From Luteimonas fraxinea (GTDB lineage Bacteria; Pseudomonadota; Gammaproteobacteria; Xanthomonadales; Xanthomonadaceae): a stretch of DNA of 64,000 bases. The translations under genes and the position numbers were made by a program. Shown here piece after piece: positions 55,071-64,000 of this stretch (the stretch's first letter is position 1; every line of letters starts with the position of its first letter). Below the pieces are notes generated by a model, which had not been told where the DNA came from, made no database searches, and saw only the letters and a list, made by a program, of their open reading frames with translations. The stretch is taken from NCBI RefSeq assembly GCF_021233355.1, contig NZ_CP089507.1, positions 1,798,001-1,862,000 on the forward strand, written 5' to 3'.

Positions 55071-55225
55071 CCTCCCCCGTGTTACGGGGGAGGGTTGGGT
55101 GGGGGCGAACCGTCAGCGGTGGGAACGACGGGGTTCGTGCGACGGCTTTCGTCGCGCTGGATCAGCTTGAAGCAATCGGAGCGTTGGCCCCCTCCCAACC
55201 CTCCCCCGCGTTGCAGGGGAGGGCT
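55071..55225. repeat. BIME-like inverted pair of extragenic repeats
   Basis: cctcccccgtgttacgggggaggg TTGGGTGGGGGC at 55071-55106 is repeated in inverse at 55187-55225, with about 80 bp between. The hairpins alone are strong (10-bp stems). Together they fill most of the gap before argS. Confidence 0.75.
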
Positions 55226-55308
55226 TCGCACGTTCGTCCATCACGGAACCCGGGGCGCCATCAGCCCTCGCGTACAATGGCGGGCCGTTTGTCCGCGATC
55301 GAATTTCC

Positions 55309-57009
55309 GTGAAATCCCAGCTCCGCGCCCTGATCGAGCCGCTCGTCGAGCAGGCCGTCGCCGCTCTGCGCACGGCCGGCACATTGCCTGCCGACTTCGC
55401 CACGCCCGACTTCACCGTCGAACGTCCGAAGGACCGCAGCCATGGCGACGCGTCGACGAACGCGGCGATGCTGCTGGCCAAGCCGGCGAAGTCGAATCCG
55501 CGCGCGATCGCGCAGGCGCTGGTCGATGCGCTGCCGGTCAACGATGCGATCGCTTCGGTCGAAATCGCGGGCCCGGGCTTCCTCAATTTCCGCCTGACCG
55601 CGAATGCGTGGCGCGACCAGCTGGTCGCCGTGCACACGCAGGGCGATGCCTTCGGCCGCAACGACAGCGGCGCCTCGCAGACCGCGGGCGTGGAATACGT
55701 GTCGGCGAATCCGACCGGCCCGTTGCATGTCGGCCACGGCCGCGCGGCGGTGATCGGCGACTGCATCGCGCGTGTGCTCGATGCCAACGGTTGGAACGTC
55801 AAGCGCGAGTTCTATTACAACGACGCCGGCGTGCAGATCGAGAATCTCGCCCGCTCGACCCGCGCGCGCGCCAAGGGCTTCAAGCCCGGCGATGCGCAGT
55901 GGCCGGCCGACGCTTACAACGGCGATTACATCGGTGATGTCGCGCGTGCGTATCTCGATGGCGCGACCGTCGAAGTCGACGGCGTGACTGTTGCAGGCGC
56001 CGATGACGCCGACGATGTCGACGCGATCCGTCGTTTCGCCGTGGCGTGGCTGCGCCGCGAGCAGAACGAGGACCTCGCCGCGTTCGGTGTCGGCTTCGAC
56101 GTGTATTTCCTCGAGTCGTCGCTGTATGCGGACGGCAAGGTGGAAGAAACCGTGCGCGAGCTCGTCGCTCACGGCCACACCTACGAGGAAGGCGGCGCGC
56201 TGTGGCTGCGCAGCACCGACTACGGCGACGACAAGGACCGCGTGATGCGCAAGTCCGACGGCACCTACACCTACTTCGTGCCGGACGTGGCCTATCACCT
56301 GTCGAAGTGGCAGCGCGGCTACACGCGTGCGATCACCGAACTCGGCGCCGACCACCACGGCTCGCTGGCGCGTGTGCGCGCCGGTTTGCAGGCACTGGAT
56401 GCTGGCATTCCGCAGGGCTGGCCGGAGTACGTGCTGCACCAGATGGTCACGGTGATGCGTGGCGGCGAGGAAGTGAAGCTCAGCAAGCGCGCCGGCAGCT
56501 ACCTGACGCTGCGCGATCTGATCGACGAGGCCGGCCGCGATGCGACGCGCTGGTTCCTGGTCGCGCGCAAGCCCGACTCGCAGCTGGTGTTCGACATCGA
56601 CCTGGCGCGCAGCCAGTCGCTCGACAACCCGGTGTACTACGTGCAGCTCTCGCACGCGCGCATCTGCGGCCTGCTGCGCAAGCTCGGCGACGCGGGTCTC
56701 GCGTTCGATCTGCAGAACGGCCTGGCGCAGTTGCCGGACATGACGGACGTCGCGCTGCGCGACGTGCTGATCGACCTGTCTCGCTGGCCGGAAATCGTCG
56801 CCGCCGCGGGCGCGCAGCTTGAACCCCACCTGATCGCGACCTACCTGCTGGAGCTGGCACAGGGCTTCCAGACGTACTACAACGATCACCAGTTCCTGGT
56901 CGATGACGCCGACGTGCGCGATGCACGTCTGGCGCTGGCCACTGCAGTGCGACAGGTACTGCGCAACGGCCTCACGCTGCTCGGCGTGCAGGCCCCGGAG
57001 GCGATGTAA
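55309..57009 (+). CDS. argS: Arginyl-tRNA synthetase
   Basis: 566 residues, class I synthetase. The HIGH-like motif HVGH is at 140-143, the KMSKS equivalent is KLSKRAG (codons near 56475), and the C-terminal anticodon-binding helical domain is present. N-terminal additional domain ([16 protein letters not shown]). GTG start at 55309. Stop overlaps the start of the SPOR gene. Confidence 0.97.
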   Translation: MKSQLRALIEPLVEQAVAALRTAGTLPADFATPDFTVERPKDRSHGDASTNAAMLLAKPAKSNPRAIAQALVDALPVNDAIASVEIAGPGFLNFRLTANAWRDQLVAVHTQGDAFGRNDSGASQTAGVEYVSANPTGPLHVGHGRAAVIGDCIARVLDANGWNVKREFYYNDAGVQIENLARSTRARAKGFKPGDAQWPADAYNGDYIGDVARAYLDGATVEVDGVTVAGADDADDVDAIRRFAVAWLRREQNEDLAAFGVGFDVYFLESSLYADGKVEETVRELVAHGHTYEEGGALWLRSTDYGDDKDRVMRKSDGTYTYFVPDVAYHLSKWQRGYTRAITELGADHHGSLARVRAGLQALDAGIPQGWPEYVLHQMVTVMRGGEEVKLSKRAGSYLTLRDLIDEAGRDATRWFLVARKPDSQLVFDIDLARSQSLDNPVYYVQLSHARICGLLRKLGDAGLAFDLQNGLAQLPDMTDVALRDVLIDLSRWPEIVAAAGAQLEPHLIATYLLELAQGFQTYYNDHQFLVDDADVRDARLALATAVRQVLRNGLTLLGVQAPEAM

Positions 57010-57797
57010 TGGCGGCACGACGCGGCAAGACCCAAGCCCGACGCAACGGCGGCAGCTCCGGCGGACTGCCGGGCTGGGCGTGGATGATCATCGGTGTGGT
57101 GCTCGCGCTGGGCATCGTGCTGGCGGTACCGCGCCTGCTCAAACCCGATTCGCAGGACGGCTTCTTCCGGCCGAGCCCGAATCCCGATGCGCAGCCGGCC
57201 GTCAGCACTACCGATGCCGACGCAGAACCCGAACTGCCGACCCCGGCGGGTCAGCGACCGCGTGCCGCAGCCGGCCAGCAGGGCGCGTCGACCGACTACG
57301 ATTTCTACACGATGCTGCCCGAGCAGGAGGTCCCGATGACGGACGCCGAACTTGCCGCCAGCACGCGTGCCGAAGCCGAGCGTCAGCGTCGCGCCGAAGC
57401 GCAGCAGCAGACTCTGCAGGCCCAGCATCCCGACGCCGCCGACATGGCCGGTGGCACGACGACGACCGGTCCGCAGCCGCTGCCGGAACAGCGCCCGACA
57501 CCCGCGCAGCCGGCGACCACCGCGCCGGCCACCGCAGCCAGCGCCGCGCCTGCCGCGGCTGGCGATGCCCGCTACATCCTGCAGGCCGGCTCGTTCAGCG
57601 CGTCCGGCGACGCCGAAGCCCTCAAGGCCCGCATCGCCCTGCTCGGCCTGACCGCACGCGTGGAATCGGGCGAAGCCGCCGGCCGCACCGTCTATCGCGT
57701 CCGCATGGGGCCTTACGGCACTGCGACCGATCTGGCGGAGGCCAAGCAGAAGCTCGGCAACGGCGGCCTGCCGGCGCTGGCGATCAAGGCGCAGTAA
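57009..57797 (+). CDS. SPOR-domain protein (FtsN-like)
   Basis: 262 residues. Basic cytoplasmic tail, one membrane helix (WAWMIIGVVLALGIVLAVP, about 25-43), a Pro/Ala/Gln linker, and a C-terminal SPOR domain (ARYILQAGSFSASGDAEALKA, VYRVRMGPYG) that binds denuded glycan strands of septal peptidoglycan. Paired with argS by a 1-bp overlap, a common arrangement. Confidence 0.93.
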   Translation: MAARRGKTQARRNGGSSGGLPGWAWMIIGVVLALGIVLAVPRLLKPDSQDGFFRPSPNPDAQPAVSTTDADAEPELPTPAGQRPRAAAGQQGASTDYDFYTMLPEQEVPMTDAELAASTRAEAERQRRAEAQQQTLQAQHPDAADMAGGTTTTGPQPLPEQRPTPAQPATTAPATAASAAPAAAGDARYILQAGSFSASGDAEALKARIALLGLTARVESGEAAGRTVYRVRMGPYGTATDLAEAKQKLGNGGLPALAIKAQ

Positions 57798-57823
57798 GAC
57801 TCCGCCGTTGGCGAGTGATTGAA

Positions 57824-57951
57824 CACCTCTCCCTCCGGGAGAGGTCGACGCGCAGCGCGCGTCGGGTGAGGGCAGAGCTCCCGTGCTTGCGTTCTACACC
57901 CGGCGGCTGTTTTGCCCTCACCCCAACCCCTCTCCCAGAGGGAGAGGGGCT
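57824..57951. repeat. BIME-like inverted pair of extragenic repeats
   Basis: cacctctccctccgggagaggtcgacgcgc... (57824-57872) and gccctcaccccaacccctctcc...gagaggggct (57914-57951) face each other, with 41 bp between. The 302-bp gap 57798-58099 holds this and the promoter of the following small gene. Confidence 0.75.
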
Positions 57952-58099
57952 CAAAAGCGCTAATCGCGTTCTAAGGCTGAGCCCCCTTCGAATCAGCCGC
58001 CGCCTCCCCACCTCCCCATTCCGTGCCCCCCGTCCCATCCGGATCGCAGCCCACGCGATCCGCCTGCGGACAATGGAGGCTCAAGGGAGGAAGGGCGCC

Positions 58100-58471
58100 A
58101 TGACCATCGAAGCGGCACTGATCAAACCCGTCGTCGACGTGCTGCTGGCGCTGTTCCAGCAGGGCAGCGATCTGAAGCTGAAGCACAACGCGCAGGCGTC
58201 GGTGCGCGAGGCGATCCGCGAGTTGTTGCAGGCCAATCCGGACGAGAACCGGGCGGCGGCACGCATCGCGATCGCGCGCGCGGCCGGCATCCTGTCCGAG
58301 GATGTGGTGCTGGCCGAGGACATGCTGCAGAAACATCGCGCGACGAAGGCACGCACACGCGGCAAGTCGACGACCGGCAGGCGGCGCGTGCCGAGCGAAC
58401 CGGTCGACACCGAAACGCCGCCACGCAAAGCGCCGGCGAAACCCGGGCCCGGCACTCCGACATCACACTGA
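58100..58471 (+). CDS. Hypothetical protein, charged tail
   Basis: 123 residues. An amphipathic N-terminal half (LIKPVVDVLLALFQQGSDLKLK, EAIRELLQANPDENRAAARIAI) and a Lys/Arg/Pro/Thr-rich tail from about 85. A strong GGGAGGAAGG precedes the ATG at 58100. No family recognised. Confidence 0.7.
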   Translation: MTIEAALIKPVVDVLLALFQQGSDLKLKHNAQASVREAIRELLQANPDENRAAARIAIARAAGILSEDVVLAEDMLQKHRATKARTRGKSTTGRRRVPSEPVDTETPPRKAPAKPGPGTPTSH

Positions 58472-58504
58472 GTCTGCAAGGCTCGACGCTCCCGTCTCCC
58501 GAGC

Positions 58505-59074
58505 ATGGCCATGGCCGGTGTCCTCGTGTTCGCGGCATTGAGTCTGTTGTGGTGCTGCAGCGAACTGTGGATCGGGCTGCGCCACCGCGCGTCCGATCGC
58601 AGTCGCGATGCCGGCACGCTGGCGCGTCTGGTGCTCGTGATCGGCGGCTGCGTGACCGTCGCGCTGGTCGTGTCGATCTGGCCACCGGGGCGCTTGCCAC
58701 CCGCGTGGCAACCGGCGCTGCTGTGGAGCGGCTGCACGTTGATGCTCGCCGGCATGCTGTTCCGCTGGTGGGCGATCCGCGTGCTCGCCGAACATTTCAC
58801 CGTCGATGTCGCCATCGCCGCCGATCACAAACTGATCCGCAGCGGTCCGTACCGGACGCTGCGCCATCCCTCGTACACGGGTCTACTGATCACCTTCTCG
58901 GGATTTCTGTGCGTGCTCGGCAGCTGGCTGGCGCCGCTGGTCGTTGCCGCGCCGTTGTGGTTCGCGCTGCGCGGGCGCATCCGCATCGAGGAAGCCGCGC
59001 TGTCGGCGGCGTTCCCGGTCGACTATCCCGAATACGCACGCACGACGCGTCGGCTGCTGCCCGGCATCTGGTGA
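58505..59074 (+). CDS. Isoprenylcysteine carboxyl methyltransferase (ICMT) family protein
   Basis: 189 residues, about five membrane helices. The family motifs RSGPYRTLRHPSYTG and EAALSAAFPVDYPEYARTT form the SAM-binding site. Bacterial members methylate lipids or small molecules; the substrate is unknown. 33 bp after the upstream gene. Confidence 0.85.
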   Translation: MAMAGVLVFAALSLLWCCSELWIGLRHRASDRSRDAGTLARLVLVIGGCVTVALVVSIWPPGRLPPAWQPALLWSGCTLMLAGMLFRWWAIRVLAEHFTVDVAIAADHKLIRSGPYRTLRHPSYTGLLITFSGFLCVLGSWLAPLVVAAPLWFALRGRIRIEEAALSAAFPVDYPEYARTTRRLLPGIW

Positions 59075-59131
59075 GCCGGCGCGGCGACGTCACCGGGTAA
59101 GCTGTACCACCCCGCACGTTGCCGACTTCGC

Positions 59132-59905
<774 letters not shown>

Positions 59906-60001
59906 GCCGCAGTCCGGCGCTGACGACACGCGTCCGCGTTGCCTGATGCCGCATCGATCGCGCGCCGCACGCCGGCGCGCCGCGTTCCAAGGAGACCCGT
60001 C

Positions 60002-60754
60002 ATGACCCGCACCATTCTCATCACCGGCGGCACCTCCGGTTTCGGCGCAGCAACCGTCGCACGTTTTCTCGCCGGCGGCTGGCGCGTGGTCGCTACGGGT
60101 CGTCGCGCCGAGCGGTTGCAGGCGCTGGTCTATGCGCACGGCAGCGAGCGCCTGCACACCGCCGCGTTCGACATCCGCGATGAAGCCGCGATGCATGCCG
60201 CGCTCGATGCGCTGCCGGCGGACTTCCGCGACATCGACGCACTGGTCAACAACGCCGGTCTCGCGCTCGGCACCGCGCCCGCGCAGCGCGCCGACCTCGC
60301 GCAGTGGCGGCAGATGATCGACACCAACGTCACCGCACTGGTCACGCTGACGCACGCCTTGCTGCCGACGCTGATCGAACGCCGCGGCGCGATCCTCAAC
60401 GTCAGCTCGATCGCCGGCAGCTATCCGTATCCCGGCGGCAACGCCTACGGCGGCACGAAGGCCTTCGTCACCCAGTTCTCGCTGGGACTGCGCAGCGATC
60501 TGCACGGCACCGGCGTGCGCGTGACCTCGATCGAGCCGGGCCTGGCCGAAACCGAGTTCACCCTCGTGCGCACCAGCGGCGACCAGTCGGCATCCGACAC
60601 GCTGTACACCGGCGCGCAACCGATCGTTGCCGACGACATCGCCGAGACATTGTGGTGGGTCGCGAACCTGCCGCCGCACCTCAACATCAACCGGCTCGAA
60701 GTGATGCCGGTGAGCCAGTCGTTCGCGGGCTTCCAGATCCATCGCGAGGCCTGA
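60002..60754 (+). CDS. YdfG-like SDR oxidoreductase
   Basis: 250 residues, classical SDR. TGGTSGFG (about 8-15), NNAG at about 84, NVSSIAGSYPYPGG and YGGTK near the active site. Close to YdfG/SDR proteins that oxidise 3-hydroxy acids such as serine and allo-threonine. AAGGAGACC precedes the ATG. Confidence 0.9.
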   Translation: MTRTILITGGTSGFGAATVARFLAGGWRVVATGRRAERLQALVYAHGSERLHTAAFDIRDEAAMHAALDALPADFRDIDALVNNAGLALGTAPAQRADLAQWRQMIDTNVTALVTLTHALLPTLIERRGAILNVSSIAGSYPYPGGNAYGGTKAFVTQFSLGLRSDLHGTGVRVTSIEPGLAETEFTLVRTSGDQSASDTLYTGAQPIVADDIAETLWWVANLPPHLNINRLEVMPVSQSFAGFQIHREA

Positions 60755-60912
60755 GCTTCAAAATCATCGTCATCCCGGCGGCTTTCAACAGACGAATGTC
60801 TGGTCGGACCGGAAGCGCTCTACAACAACGCGGAGCGCTGGTCATCCAGTGCCTTCAGACCTTAATCGTGAAGGTCGAGATGATCCATCGCGGCGCACGA
60901 TCGCTCTCTCAA

Positions 60913-61069
60913 GCCCTCCCCCGCGTGCGGGGGAGGGTTGGGTGGGGGCAATCGGTCACGGCGTCGCGTAGCGAAAACCACGCGTTCGATCGGTATGGGG
61001 GATCCAGGTATTTCCGCCAACTGGCTGTTCGCCCCCGCCCCAGCCCTCCCCCGCGCGCGGGGGGAGGGA
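60913..61069. repeat. BIME-like inverted pair of extragenic repeats
   Basis: gccctcccccgcg...cgggggagggTTGGGTGGGGGC (60913-60949) and its inverse (61031-61069), same sequence family as the pair at 55071-55225. The 405-bp gap 60755-61159 has no other feature I can name. Confidence 0.75.
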
Positions 61070-61159
61070 GAACGACTGGCGCATCCAGGCATTGGCTGAG
61101 ACACGCGCGAATCAGAGGCACAGGGGCGAGTGAGCAGGAACCCTGCGGGCAGCGCACGC

Positions 61160-62116
61160 CTATTGCAGCGGCGCCCAGACGAAGCTGCCCTCGCGGCGCA
61201 CGATCCGGCCCAGTCCCGGATACGGAAAATGCGGCGAGGCCACGGTGACGTCGCTGTCGGCCGCGCGCGCCAGCAGAGCTTCGCGGCTGGCCTCGGCGGC
61301 CGGCGCATCGCCATCGAACGCGATCGTCCACTGCGGGCGCTGCACCGACACGGCGAAGTGATGCGCACCGTCGCCGATGTAGAGCAGGCGCGCGTCGCCG
61401 TCGACGATCTCGTAGGCGCTGTGGCCCGTCGTATGGCCTTCGACCGCGACTGCGGTGACGCCCGGCACGACTTCGGCGCCAGGTGCGAACGCGTCGACGC
61501 GCGGTGCGATGGCTGCGGCCAGCGCGGCATTCGACGCGTCGGCCTGCAACGCCTGCCATTCCGGCGCCGAAAGATGCACGGTCGCATTCGCGAATACAGC
61601 CTGGCCGGCGTCATCGACGAGCCCGCCGACGTGGTCGGGATGCGCGTGGCTGATGAAGATGTCGGTGATCTGTGCAGGCTCGACACCCGCGGCGCGCAAC
61701 GACACCGGCAGACGGCCCGCATCGGCGAAGTCGGCATCGCCGGCACCGGTGTCGAACAGCAGCACGCGATCGCCGCTGCGCACCAGCAACGCCTGCACGC
61801 TCAGATGCACGGTGTCGGTGGGTTCGCCGGCCTTCGTCAGCAGCGCATCGACTTCGGCCTTCGGCGCGCCGATGCCGAGCGTCTTGCCGTCATTGGGAAA
61901 CCGGATGTCGCCATCGCGCAGCACGGCTGCATCGAGCGTGCCGATCTTGAAACGATGCACGTCGGCGCTGTCGGCGGCGGGCGCGGCGTCGGCGGTCGTC
62001 ATCGGCGGCGGCGGCGCATCGACAGTGGCCGGCGGCGGCGCTGGCTCGGAGCAGGCGGCGAGCACGGCGGCGAGGGCAATGGCGAGCAGCGCGCGGGCAG
62101 GACGGACAGAACGCAT
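61160..62116 (-). CDS. MBL-fold lipoprotein hydrolase
   Basis: 318 residues. Lipobox LAAC (to Cys22), a Pro/Ala linker, then a metallo-beta-lactamase fold: HAHPDH at 157-162, GHTTGH near 224 and IGDGAHH. All zinc ligands are visible. Quorum-quenching-lactonase-like topology, substrate unproven. Anchored in the envelope. Confidence 0.9.
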   Translation of the reverse strand: MRSVRPARALLAIALAAVLAACSEPAPPPATVDAPPPPMTTADAAPAADSADVHRFKIGTLDAAVLRDGDIRFPNDGKTLGIGAPKAEVDALLTKAGEPTDTVHLSVQALLVRSGDRVLLFDTGAGDADFADAGRLPVSLRAAGVEPAQITDIFISHAHPDHVGGLVDDAGQAVFANATVHLSAPEWQALQADASNAALAAAIAPRVDAFAPGAEVVPGVTAVAVEGHTTGHSAYEIVDGDARLLYIGDGAHHFAVSVQRPQWTIAFDGDAPAAEASREALLARAADSDVTVASPHFPYPGLGRIVRREGSFVWAPLQ

Positions 62117-62335
62117 GGGCAGAACTCCGGAAAAGGGACGCGGCCGTTTTGGGCCGGACACGATGCCCGGCAAGCATAATCCCGGGGCAGGTTTCGATTG
62201 GTTGCACCGGCGGCCTGATGCATTCCGTGATCATTGCCGCGATGCCAGCGAAAGAAAATCCGACGCAATGGCACGCCGCTGCTGGACGCACGTGTTGCTA
62301 TCGTTGTCGCAACACCATGCAAGGAAGCAGGACAC

Positions 62336-62779
62336 ATGAAAGGACACATCGCCGCATTGCTCGCGATATCGCTGCTCAACCTGTCTCCAGCACACGCGGA
62401 CCCGCGCGCCGCCGCGCACGTTGAGAACATGTTCCGTGTCGTGGATACGAATCGCGACGGCATCATCACGATTGCCGAGAGTGATGTCGCGATCGAAACT
62501 GAATTCCGGAAGTTCGACCTCGACGGCGATGGCATCTGGAGCTACGCCGAAGTGAGCAAGCAACAACTTGACGCAGGCGCCTCGCAACTGCCGCCAGACG
62601 TGCAGGCGAAAGTCATTGCGGGCGCCTACGCCAACTACGATATGGACGGCGACCGACGTATCACGCTCGCGAACTACCGGCAGGTCCAGACCGCAATTCT
62701 GCTGCAGGCCGACTTCGACAAGGATGGCCAGGTGACACTTCAGGAGGCGCGCCAGCTGCATGGCGTGGACGCGCCCTGA
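62336..62779 (+). CDS. Secreted EF-hand protein
   Basis: 147 residues with a signal peptide (AALLAISLLNLSPAHA) and four EF-hand-type loops: DTNRDGIITIAE, DLDGDGIWSYAE, DMDGDRRITLAN and DFDKDGQVTLQE. The third has lost the glycine-turn acid pattern and is probably weak. Calcium sensor or buffer in the periplasm. AGGAAGCAGGAC precedes the ATG. Confidence 0.9.
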   Translation: MKGHIAALLAISLLNLSPAHADPRAAAHVENMFRVVDTNRDGIITIAESDVAIETEFRKFDLDGDGIWSYAEVSKQQLDAGASQLPPDVQAKVIAGAYANYDMDGDRRITLANYRQVQTAILLQADFDKDGQVTLQEARQLHGVDAP

Positions 62780-62791
62780 CCGCCCGGCGCA

Positions 62792-64000
62792 TCACTCCAG
62801 CGGTGTGTCGTCCAGATACGTGTAACCCGTGAGTCCGGCTTCCAGTGCGTCCTTGAGCCGCTGCGATTCGTCATCCGCCAGCGCGGCATCGTCGACCAGC
62901 GCGGTGTAACGCGCGCGCAGGTCTTCGAGGCGATAGCCCACGTAATCGAGCATCACGTCGGTGGTGTCGCCGCGGCGCTGCTGCACGACGGTGATGCCAT
63001 CGCCCTCGATCTTCACTTCCACCGCGTCGGTGTCGCCGAACAGGTTGTGGATGTCGCCGAGGATTTCCTGGTAGGCGCCGACCATGAAGAAGCCGAGACG
63101 GTACTGCTCGCCCTTGCGCAGCGGATGCAGCGGCAACGAGGTATCGAGATCCTCGTTCTCGACGTAGATGTCGATCTTGCCGTCGGAGTCGCAGGTCAGA
63201 TCGGCGATCACGCCGCGACGCTCGGGCAGTTCGTCGAGGCGCTCGATCGGCACGATCGGAAACACCTGGTCGATCGCCCAGACGTCCGGCATCGATTCGA
63301 ACACGCTGAAGTTGACGAAGTACTTGTCGACCAGACGCTCGTTGAGTTCGTCGAGCAGCGGGCGGTGGCTCTTCTCGTCGAAGGTGAGCCGTGCGCGCAC
63401 TGCATGCGCGATCGCATAGAACAGATCGTCGATGCGCGCGCGATGCGTCAGGTCCATCTGGCCGAGCGCGTACAACGCCAGGCCTTCCGCATGCTGGTGC
63501 TGCGCTTCGTGGAAGAGTTCGACCGCCGGACGCGAGGTCAGTTCGGTATGCAGTTCACGCAGGTTCGCAACGACCGCAGGCTCGTCGTCATGCACGTCGG
63601 GCACGCGGCCTTCCGGCGCGCGTTCGACTTCGGACACGTTGGCGACCAGTACCGCATGGTGCGCGGTCATCGCGCGGCCGCATTCGGTGACGATGCGCGG
63701 CGGGGTGAGACCGTGCTCGGCGCAGGCCTGCGCCAGCGGCTGCACGATCGAACCGGCGTACTGGCGGATGCCGTAGTTCACCGAGTTGTAGCTGCGCGAA
63801 CGCGTGCCTTCGTAATCGACACCGAGACCACCGCCGACATCGACGTGGCTGATCGTCGCACCGAGCTTGGTCAGCTCGACGAAGTAACGCACCGCCTCAC
63901 GCATGCCGTTGGAGATGTCGCGGACATTGGAGATCTGCGAGCCCATGTGGAAATGCAGCAGCTGCAGGCAGTCCGCCATGCCGGCGTCACGCAGCTTCTT
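62792..64000 (-). CDS. speA: Biosynthetic arginine decarboxylase SpeA (N-terminal part outside window)
   Basis: PLP-dependent decarboxylase of the Orn/Arg group-IV fold, making agmatine from arginine for polyamine synthesis. The window holds the last 402 residues. Visible motifs are LHFHMGSQISN, VDVGGGLGVDYEG, TECGRAMTAHHA, TCDSDGKID and FFMVGAYQEILGD. The frame continues past the window end, so the PLP-lysine region is upstream. Polyamine link to the YgiC homologue is possible. Confidence 0.95.
   Translation of the reverse strand, partial: KKLRDAGMADCLQLLHFHMGSQISNVRDISNGMREAVRYFVELTKLGATISHVDVGGGLGVDYEGTRSRSYNSVNYGIRQYAGSIVQPLAQACAEHGLTPPRIVTECGRAMTAHHAVLVANVSEVERAPEGRVPDVHDDEPAVVANLRELHTELTSRPAVELFHEAQHQHAEGLALYALGQMDLTHRARIDDLFYAIAHAVRARLTFDEKSHRPLLDELNERLVDKYFVNFSVFESMPDVWAIDQVFPIVPIERLDELPERRGVIADLTCDSDGKIDIYVENEDLDTSLPLHPLRKGEQYRLGFFMVGAYQEILGDIHNLFGDTDAVEVKIEGDGITVVQQRRGDTTDVMLDYVGYRLEDLRARYTALVDDAALADDESQRLKDALEAGLTGYTYLDDTPLE

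Noticed and set aside
55261..57018. A 585-codon minus-strand frame opposite argS
   Set aside because: It mirrors argS, whose synthetase motifs are unmistakable.

Overview
The window is high-GC, densely packed chromosome from a gammaproteobacterium of the Xanthomonadaceae type (Lysobacter/Luteimonas-like). This is inferred from the codon and GC style, the XAC0095-like gene, a Fur-box-headed TonB receptor operon, many LysR/SDR pairs, and extragenic repeats of the CCTCTCCC...GGGAGAGG type. Both edges cut a gene: recD on the left, and speA (arginine decarboxylase, minus strand) on the right. No rRNA, tRNA or CRISPR array was recognised.

Layout. 1-8 kb: recD, a nucleotide-translocase-like membrane transporter, a divergent SDR/LysR pair, and a large cysteine-free protein of unknown function. 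8-14.6 kb is the accessory core. It holds a membrane-anchored Mrr-type nuclease, an Excalibur protein, and a low-GC two-gene module that matches the IetAS antiphage system (AAA ATPase plus subtilase). The subtilase gene is frameshifted at a T5 run. A prophage-style, C4-antisense-RNA-like leader follows, in front of an XAC0095-family gene. 14.6-18.4 kb: a stress-type cluster of a four-helix membrane protein, a PAS-LuxR regulator broken by two in-frame TAG codons, and csbD. A matching ATGCACYAR-N5 inverted repeat lies in both control regions. 18.5-30 kb: a truncated DUF1615 copy, a GAF-PAS-GGDEF-EAL protein, a third DUF1615 remnant, an MDR dehydrogenase, an iron operon (Fur box, PepSY protein, small membrane protein, TonB-dependent receptor), the intact DUF1615 lipoprotein, a VWA lipoprotein with an 11-residue repeat tail, and a TonB-like protein with a non-TonB C-terminus.

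30-47 kb: a cysteine-free HrpK/NolX-like protein with a zincin motif, overlapping a lipoprotein gene. Then DUF3597, a zinc-ribbon membrane protein, DUF418, a Tam-like methyltransferase, a tiny Lys-rich protein, a YdeI-like protein, an S41 peptidase, a membrane AraC regulator divergent from a cytochrome c lipoprotein, barstar, a large membrane protein, an SDR/NTF2 pair divergent from a LysR gene with a clear operator, and a glycosyltransferase. 47-64 kb: DUF3800, dbpA, ygiC/ygiB homologues, a class-C-like serine hydrolase, folE, a TSUP permease, argS with a SPOR protein, an ICMT-like protein, a YecA/SEC-C protein, an SDR, an MBL lipoprotein, an EF-hand protein and speA.

The best candidates for unusual biology are the frameshifted IetAS island with its leader region, the predicted LuxR operator circuit around a doubly amber-interrupted regulator, the HrpK-like metalloprotease/lipoprotein pair, and the hendecad-tailed VWA lipoprotein next to a TonB-like protein. 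All functional calls come from reading motifs; no database search was run.
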